A stretch of 10,927 nucleotides of DNA from an uncultured Eubacteriales bacterium. Its GTDB lineage: Bacteria > Bacillota > Clostridia > UMGS1840. The notes below the pieces were generated by a model. That model searched no databases. It was not told the DNA's origin and worked only from the letters and a program-made list of their open reading frames with translations. The stretch's first letter is position 1, and each line of letters begins with the position of its first letter. Below are positions 7,967-10,927 of this stretch, in pieces. The position numbers were made by a program, and so were the translations under genes. The DNA lies in contig USLP01000022.1 of NCBI GenBank assembly GCA_900555525.1, forward strand, positions 1 through 10,927, read 5' to 3'.

Positions 7967-8703
7967 TTGCTGTTATAGTTATATATGCGCTTTTATTTTC
8001 GGTACAAAGAACGATTGCATATTTTGCGTCCGATTATCAAAACTTAAATATAGCGCTTCAGCAGATTTTCGGTGTTTTTCTTCCTGTTTTTGTGTATTAT
8101 AAAATAAAAGGTGAGAAATACATATCAAAATCGGATTTAAAAGCAAAATCTCCAGTTTTGGCTGTTCTTTCGCTAATGTCGGGAATGCTTATGCAGATTT
8201 CGGGTTCGTTTTTGAATTTTTTCCCCGTTTATTTTTTGGAAAATACGAATATCCCCGCCCCAAAAGGCTTTTCGCTTCCCGAAGGTATCGGAGTGTTGGG
8301 TTATATAATTGCGGTTTGCTTAATGCCTGCGGTAACGGAAGAGGTTTTGTTTAGAAAATTCACTTATGATAAATTTTCAAAATACGGCAAAATGCGAGCG
8401 GTATTTTTTACGGCGCTGATTTTCGGGATAAGTCATTTGGATTTATATTCGTTTGTTCCGCTTACGGTTGTCGGCATGATACTTTCGTGTATTGTTTATG
8501 AGGGATTTCCGCTTATATATGCAATGATTTTTCATTTTGCCTTTAATATTTCTGGCGTCATACTGCAAAAGCTTACAATGCTTGAAAGCGTAAACGAGCT
8601 TTTAAATAATTATTTTGTGCCGCTTGGGGCGCTTTCATGCGTTTTTGAAATACTTTTTATTTTGTATTTAAGAGGTTTAAGGAGGAAAATAAACAAATGG
8701 TAA
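7963..8703 (+). CDS. CPBP-family intramembrane metalloprotease (Abi/CAAX-protease-like)
   Basis: This is a predicted polytopic membrane protein of 246 residues. Hydrophobic segments lie near 1-20, 33-47, 65-90, 110-125, 145-157, 163-178, 185-203 and 215-236. The three CPBP signatures are present: EEVLFR (126-131), FGISH (154-158) and HFAFN (191-195), which give the glutamate, histidine and asparagine residues of the intramembrane metal site. Relatives process prenylated or other membrane proteins, confer bacteriocin self-immunity or act as membrane scaffolds; the substrate here cannot be told. The start overlaps the cyclo-ligase stop by four bases (ATGA) with GGAGA at 7949-7953 as SD, and the end overlaps mltG by seven bases, so it is probably a fixed member of this operon. 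Its placement next to mltG suggests an envelope-related role, which is inference only. Confidence 0.88.
   Translation: MIAVIVIYALLFSVQRTIAYFASDYQNLNIALQQIFGVFLPVFVYYKIKGEKYISKSDLKAKSPVLAVLSLMSGMLMQISGSFLNFFPVYFLENTNIPAPKGFSLPEGIGVLGYIIAVCLMPAVTEEVLFRKFTYDKFSKYGKMRAVFFTALIFGISHLDLYSFVPLTVVGMILSCIVYEGFPLIYAMIFHFAFNISGVILQKLTMLESVNELLNNYFVPLGALSCVFEILFILYLRGLRRKINKW
8681..8685 (+). promoter_or_regulatory. Strong SD site for mltG inside the CPBP gene
   Basis: GGAGG lies 11 bases before the mltG ATG at 8697, within the last codons of the CPBP gene. It supports this start although the two genes overlap by seven bases, and gives mltG stronger initiation than most neighbours. Confidence 0.7.
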
Positions 8704-9689
8704 AGAGATTTGTGCGCATTTTCAATACTTTGGTTTTGATTGTCTTTGCTGTCATTTTGGCGGATTTTTTCGGACTTTACGGCTCGGATAAAAACGTTTC
8801 CGTTACGATAGGCGAAGGCGACGGAATTTCCGCAATCGCTTCAAAGCTTCAGGACGAGCATATCGTTATAAGCAAATATCTTTTCAACGCTTTTTGCAAA
8901 ATAGGCGGTGCGGATATAAAAATCAATCCCGGTACCGTTACGGTAAATTCTTCAATGTCATATAAGGAAATTTTGAACGCTGTCGAAAAAGCGTCAGATT
9001 CGCAGATAACGGTTACAATCCCCGAAGGCTTTGAAAACCGAGAAATTTCCGACAGACTTTTTTCAAACGATATTATATCGAGCGAGGACGAGTTTAATGC
9101 CGCATTAAAGCATACAAGCTTTACACTTGACGACGGCACTGTCATTGACGGTTCGGCAGGGGGCTTGAGCGGTTATCTTTTTCCCGATACGTATAATTTT
9201 TATAAAAATACGCCGAGCGATGATGTTATAAAGGTTATGACTTCAAACTTTAAAGCGCATTGGCTTTCTGAATATACCGACAGGTGCAAAGAGCTTGATA
9301 TGACGGTAAACGAAGCAGTGATTTTAGCGTCTATAATCGAACGTGAAGCGAATAATGCCGCTGATTTTAAGACGGTTTCCTCCGTTTTTCATAACAGATT
9401 AAAAACGGGAATGAAGCTTGAATCATGCGCAACCGTCCAGTATATTTTGGAGGAAAGAAAGAGCGTTTTGTCGCTTGATGATGTAAAAATCAAATCACCC
9501 TACAATACGTATATTGTAAAGGGTTTGCCGCCTGCCGCCATTTCATCGCCCGGAATAACGGCGATAGAAGCGGCGCTCTATCCCGATGAAACGGAATATC
9601 TGTTTTTCTTTGTGGATAAAAACGGAACAACTCACTTTTCAAAAACAAACGATGAACACAACGCGCTTATAGAAAAATACGGATTATAA
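8697..9689 (+). CDS. mltG: Endolytic murein transglycosylase MltG (YceG-like)
   Basis: MltG is a membrane-anchored lytic transglycosylase that cuts nascent peptidoglycan glycan strands and is thought to release them from synthesis complexes. The 330 residues show a short basic cytoplasmic start (MVKRFVRIFN), one transmembrane helix (about 10-28), and a LysM-like region (about 36-100: VTIGEGDGISAIASKL). The catalytic domain has TIPEGFENREISDRL (107-121), GYLFPDTYNF (159-168) and ASIIEREA (211-218), with E215 aligning to the catalytic glutamate of E. coli MltG. SPYNTYIVKGLPPAAISSPG (267-286) and the C-terminal YLFFFVDKNGTTHFSKT (301-317) complete the YceG signature. It is the last gene of the plus-strand run and ends directly at a strong terminator. 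It appears intact. Confidence 0.96.
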   Translation: MVKRFVRIFNTLVLIVFAVILADFFGLYGSDKNVSVTIGEGDGISAIASKLQDEHIVISKYLFNAFCKIGGADIKINPGTVTVNSSMSYKEILNAVEKASDSQITVTIPEGFENREISDRLFSNDIISSEDEFNAALKHTSFTLDDGTVIDGSAGGLSGYLFPDTYNFYKNTPSDDVIKVMTSNFKAHWLSEYTDRCKELDMTVNEAVILASIIEREANNAADFKTVSSVFHNRLKTGMKLESCATVQYILEERKSVLSLDDVKIKSPYNTYIVKGLPPAAISSPGITAIEAALYPDETEYLFFFVDKNGTTHFSKTNDEHNALIEKYGL

Positions 9690-9742
9690 AAAAACCGCCC
9701 GCAAAAAGTCAGACCGAAAACTACCTCTTACGGGCGGTTTTT
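9690..9742. terminator. Bidirectional intrinsic terminator between mltG and the isomerase gene
   Basis: AAAAACCGCCCG (9690-9701) pairs perfectly with CGGGCGGTTTTT (9731-9742). The GC-rich core is flanked by A5 on one side and T5 on the other, so the structure can end transcription from mltG (plus) and from the isomerase gene (minus), whose stop lies two bases away. The 29-base loop is unusually long for a terminator. Confidence 0.9.
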
Positions 9743-9743
9743 A

Positions 9744-10583
9744 CTATACGTTACTTTTTAAATAAGCAATTCGGCAGGCGCGGTTGTAGCATTCCGCAAT
9801 ATATTCGGAAATATTCATGTTTGCATACTTATCGTTTTCGTGTCTTCCCGGCTTGCTTGTTTTGCTTAACTCGAGTGTTAAAATTCCGTTGTAACCGCAT
9901 TTGTTAAGCCTTATAACTGCGTCTTTCCAATCTATAATTCCGTCAAAGGGCAACAGATGAAGGTCATCGGTCCAAAAGATTTTGCCATCGAAATCGCTTA
10001 TTCCCAAATTATCGTTTAGGTGAGTTGCAATGAGTCTGTCTCCGTATAATGCAAGCATATCTTTACTATGGTTGTAGCATTGTTCGTGCCCCGAATCCCA
10101 GCAAAAACCTACATTATCATAATTCTTGAATTCATCCATAAGTCTTTTCAAATACATTTCGCCCTCGGTATTTTCAAAGGCGATTTTTACTCCCGACTTT
10201 TTAGCTTCTTCAATAACCTTTTTAAAGTTTTCTGCGCCTGTCTCGTTCGGCTCAAACCTGTCAAAACCTATAATTGCGTGGCATACAACGATTTTAACAC
10301 CGGCTTCGGCACACTCGCTTACACAATCCAAAAGCTCATTAACCGCTTCTTCCGCTTTTTTTCCGTTTTCCCACATATTGGCAGATTTTGTGAAGGGAGC
10401 GTGAACGGATTGTATTTCAATATTTAGAGAATCGGCATAATCCTTTATTTCGGGCAAGCTTAAATCCTTATTCCATTCTATAAAAAAAGCGTCAAAGCCC
10501 GCTTCCTTTATAAGCTTTATTTGTTCCTTTTGCGTCAAACCAAAGCTATCGCTTACACCCAGGCATAATTTTGTTCCGTACAT
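9744..10583 (-). CDS. Sugar phosphate isomerase/epimerase-like TIM-barrel protein
   Basis: This is a predicted xylose-isomerase-like/AP-endonuclease-2 family TIM barrel of 279 residues. Such proteins isomerise or epimerise sugars, keto-sugars or inositol derivatives using a divalent metal. The segments fit the fold: KLIKEAGFDAFFIEW (23-37), IQSVHAPF (57-64), VVCHAIIGFDRF (99-110), VKIAFENTE (132-140), VGFCWDSGH (158-166), ATHLNDN (186-192), HLLPFDGIIDW (209-219) and ILTLELS (234-240). Candidate metal or catalytic residues are E138, D163, H166, H188, H209 and E238. The ATG at 10583 is preferred because AAAGGTG (10597-10591) lies six bases upstream; the in-frame GTG at 10592 would overlap that SD site. 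It has its own promoter with a palindromic operator and appears to be expressed alone. Substrate unknown. Confidence 0.88.
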   Translation of the reverse strand: MYGTKLCLGVSDSFGLTQKEQIKLIKEAGFDAFFIEWNKDLSLPEIKDYADSLNIEIQSVHAPFTKSANMWENGKKAEEAVNELLDCVSECAEAGVKIVVCHAIIGFDRFEPNETGAENFKKVIEEAKKSGVKIAFENTEGEMYLKRLMDEFKNYDNVGFCWDSGHEQCYNHSKDMLALYGDRLIATHLNDNLGISDFDGKIFWTDDLHLLPFDGIIDWKDAVIRLNKCGYNGILTLELSKTSKPGRHENDKYANMNISEYIAECYNRACRIAYLKSNV

Positions 10584-10590
10584 ATTATTC

Positions 10591-10597
10591 ACCTTTT
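10591..10597 (-). promoter_or_regulatory. SD site that decides the isomerase start
   Basis: On the minus strand AAAGGTG precedes the ATG at 10583 by six bases (AATAAT). The GTG within it (10592-10590) is also an in-frame start candidate but would have no SD of its own. The site begins almost at the predicted transcription start, so the leader is only about 15 bases. Confidence 0.7.
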
Positions 10598-10599
10598 AT

Positions 10600-10627
10600 T
10601 TTTATTATACCATATGGTATAATAAAA
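10600..10627. promoter_or_regulatory. Perfect 28-bp palindrome, likely repressor operator
   Basis: Every base from 10600 to 10613 pairs with its partner from 10627 back to 10614. The central 20 bases are ATTATACCATATGGTATAAT. It covers the whole spacer and -10 box of the isomerase promoter and touches the last base of the -35 box. A dimeric regulator bound here would block RNA polymerase. The symmetry is read directly; the regulator is not in the window and its family cannot be named. Confidence 0.75.
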
Positions 10628-10632
10628 GTCAA
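10604..10632 (-). promoter_or_regulatory. Sigma-A promoter of the isomerase gene
   Basis: On the minus strand TTGACT (10632-10627) is followed after exactly 17 bases by a perfect TATAAT (10609-10604). Transcription would start near 10597, giving a leader of about 15 bases before the ATG. This is the clearest promoter in the window and is overlapped by the 28-bp palindrome. Confidence 0.85.
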
Positions 10633-10662
10633 TGATCTTTTCTCTGAAAAAATTGACCTTTT
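10624..10662 (-). terminator. Weak hairpin after tatD, overlapping the next promoter
   Basis: Read on the minus strand, AAAAGGTCAAT (10662-10652) can pair with ATTGACTTTT (10633-10624) with one bulged base and an 18-base loop, ending in four Ts. It starts seven bases after the tatD stop. It could be a weak tatD terminator, but the stem is AT-rich and its 3' arm contains the isomerase -35 box. The dual use is inferred. Confidence 0.4.
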
Positions 10663-10668
10663 ATATAA

Positions 10669-10927
10669 TCATAAGTTTTTGTGCTGTGAAATTCCATAGA
10701 TTTTTTTTGCGTTTTCTTCGGTTTCGAAAACCGCTTGTTCATATGAAATTCCTCGGATTTCGGCAAGCTTTTTCAATATATAAACGAGATTTTTCGAGTC
10801 GTTTCTTTTTCCTCTGTTCGGTTCGGGGGAAAGATACGGACAGTCCGTTTCGCAAAGATATCTGTCAGACGGCACTGTTTTTGCCGTTTCTTTAACGTTT
10901 TTTGCATTTTTGAACGTAACCGTGCCC
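10669..10927 (-). CDS. tatD: TatD-family metal-dependent hydrolase, C-terminal part only
   Basis: This is the last 85 or so residues of a TatD-type hydrolase, a TIM-barrel metal-dependent deoxyribonuclease family. The frame is open to the window's right edge, so the start lies outside. Visible family features are GTVTFKNAKNVKE near the edge, then DRYLCETDCPYLSPEPNRGK, where the ETD aspartate is a metal ligand, a conserved KRND shortly after, and the closing helix pair LKKLAEIRGISYEQAVFETEENAKKIYG. The protein ends QHKNL followed by TGA. The apparent GTG start at 10875 is internal, because conserved residues continue upstream of it. In Firmicutes tatD often follows metG, which would lie to the right if the order holds. 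The gene runs toward the isomerase but is separated from it by a weak hairpin and a strong promoter. Confidence 0.92.
   Translation of the reverse strand, partial: GTVTFKNAKNVKETAKTVPSDRYLCETDCPYLSPEPNRGKRNDSKNLVYILKKLAEIRGISYEQAVFETEENAKKIYGISQHKNL

Noticed and set aside
10068..10427. Plus-strand open frames opposite the isomerase gene
   Set aside because: They mirror a clear family member on the minus strand, show no domain of their own and have no suitable start context.
10584..10592. GTG start at 10592 for the isomerase gene
   Set aside because: The GTG is part of the AAAGGTG SD site of the ATG at 10583 and lies only a few bases from the predicted transcription start.
10632..10895. Plus-strand frame opposite tatD
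   Set aside because: It is the complement of conserved TatD sequence, and its product is phenylalanine-rich without recognisable motifs.
1..10927. CRISPR arrays, insertion sequences, tRNA or rRNA genes
   Set aside because: No regularly spaced repeats, no transposase or integrase motifs, no terminal inverted repeats around a gene and no tRNA cloverleaf were seen on either strand.

Overview
This window looks like a chromosomal piece of an AT-rich, low-GC Gram-positive bacterium, most likely an anaerobic Clostridia-type Firmicute. The reasons are the dnaG-rpoD pair, a ThrRS with the motif wording usual in Clostridia, purine-rich Shine-Dalgarno (SD) sites, TTGACN/TATAAT promoter boxes, and a compact single-membrane-style gene set. 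The assignment rests on motifs and gene order only.

Layout. (1) Positions 1-1630 hold two very AT-rich genes whose codon habits differ from everything to the right (TTA leucine, AGA/ATA codons). They are a bacterial-type poly(ADP-ribose) glycohydrolase (PARG, TIGR02452 family), open to the left window edge, and a DHH phosphoesterase that stops before its DHHA1 domain. This looks like the end of an accessory segment. (2) Positions 1729-9689 hold seven tightly packed plus-strand genes with housekeeping-type codon use: dnaG (primase), rpoD (primary sigma factor), thrS (ThrRS), era (ribosome-assembly GTPase), 5-formyl-THF cyclo-ligase, a CPBP membrane protease and mltG (lytic transglycosylase). 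Gaps are 19, 62 and 2 bp, then overlaps of 1, 4 and 7 bp. (3) A symmetric GC-rich terminator at 9690-9742 separates this block from convergent minus-strand genes. (4) On the minus strand lie a TIM-barrel sugar-phosphate isomerase/epimerase-like gene with its own near-consensus promoter and, upstream of it, the 3' end of tatD, cut by the window edge.

How the genes fit together. dnaG-rpoD is the core of the classic macromolecular-synthesis operon, here extended with translation (thrS), ribosome assembly (era), one-carbon metabolism and cell-wall (mltG) genes. The overlaps from era to mltG imply one transcript with translational coupling. The isomerase gene appears to be separately controlled: a perfect 28-bp palindrome covers the -10 box and the spacer of its promoter, as expected of a repressor operator.

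No RNA genes, insertion sequences, CRISPR arrays or integrases were seen. The most noteworthy points are the PARG/DHH pair beside the housekeeping block, the truncation of the DHH protein at the composition boundary, and the palindromic operator. I see no convincing complete new system. No gene-free stretch exceeds about 100 bp.
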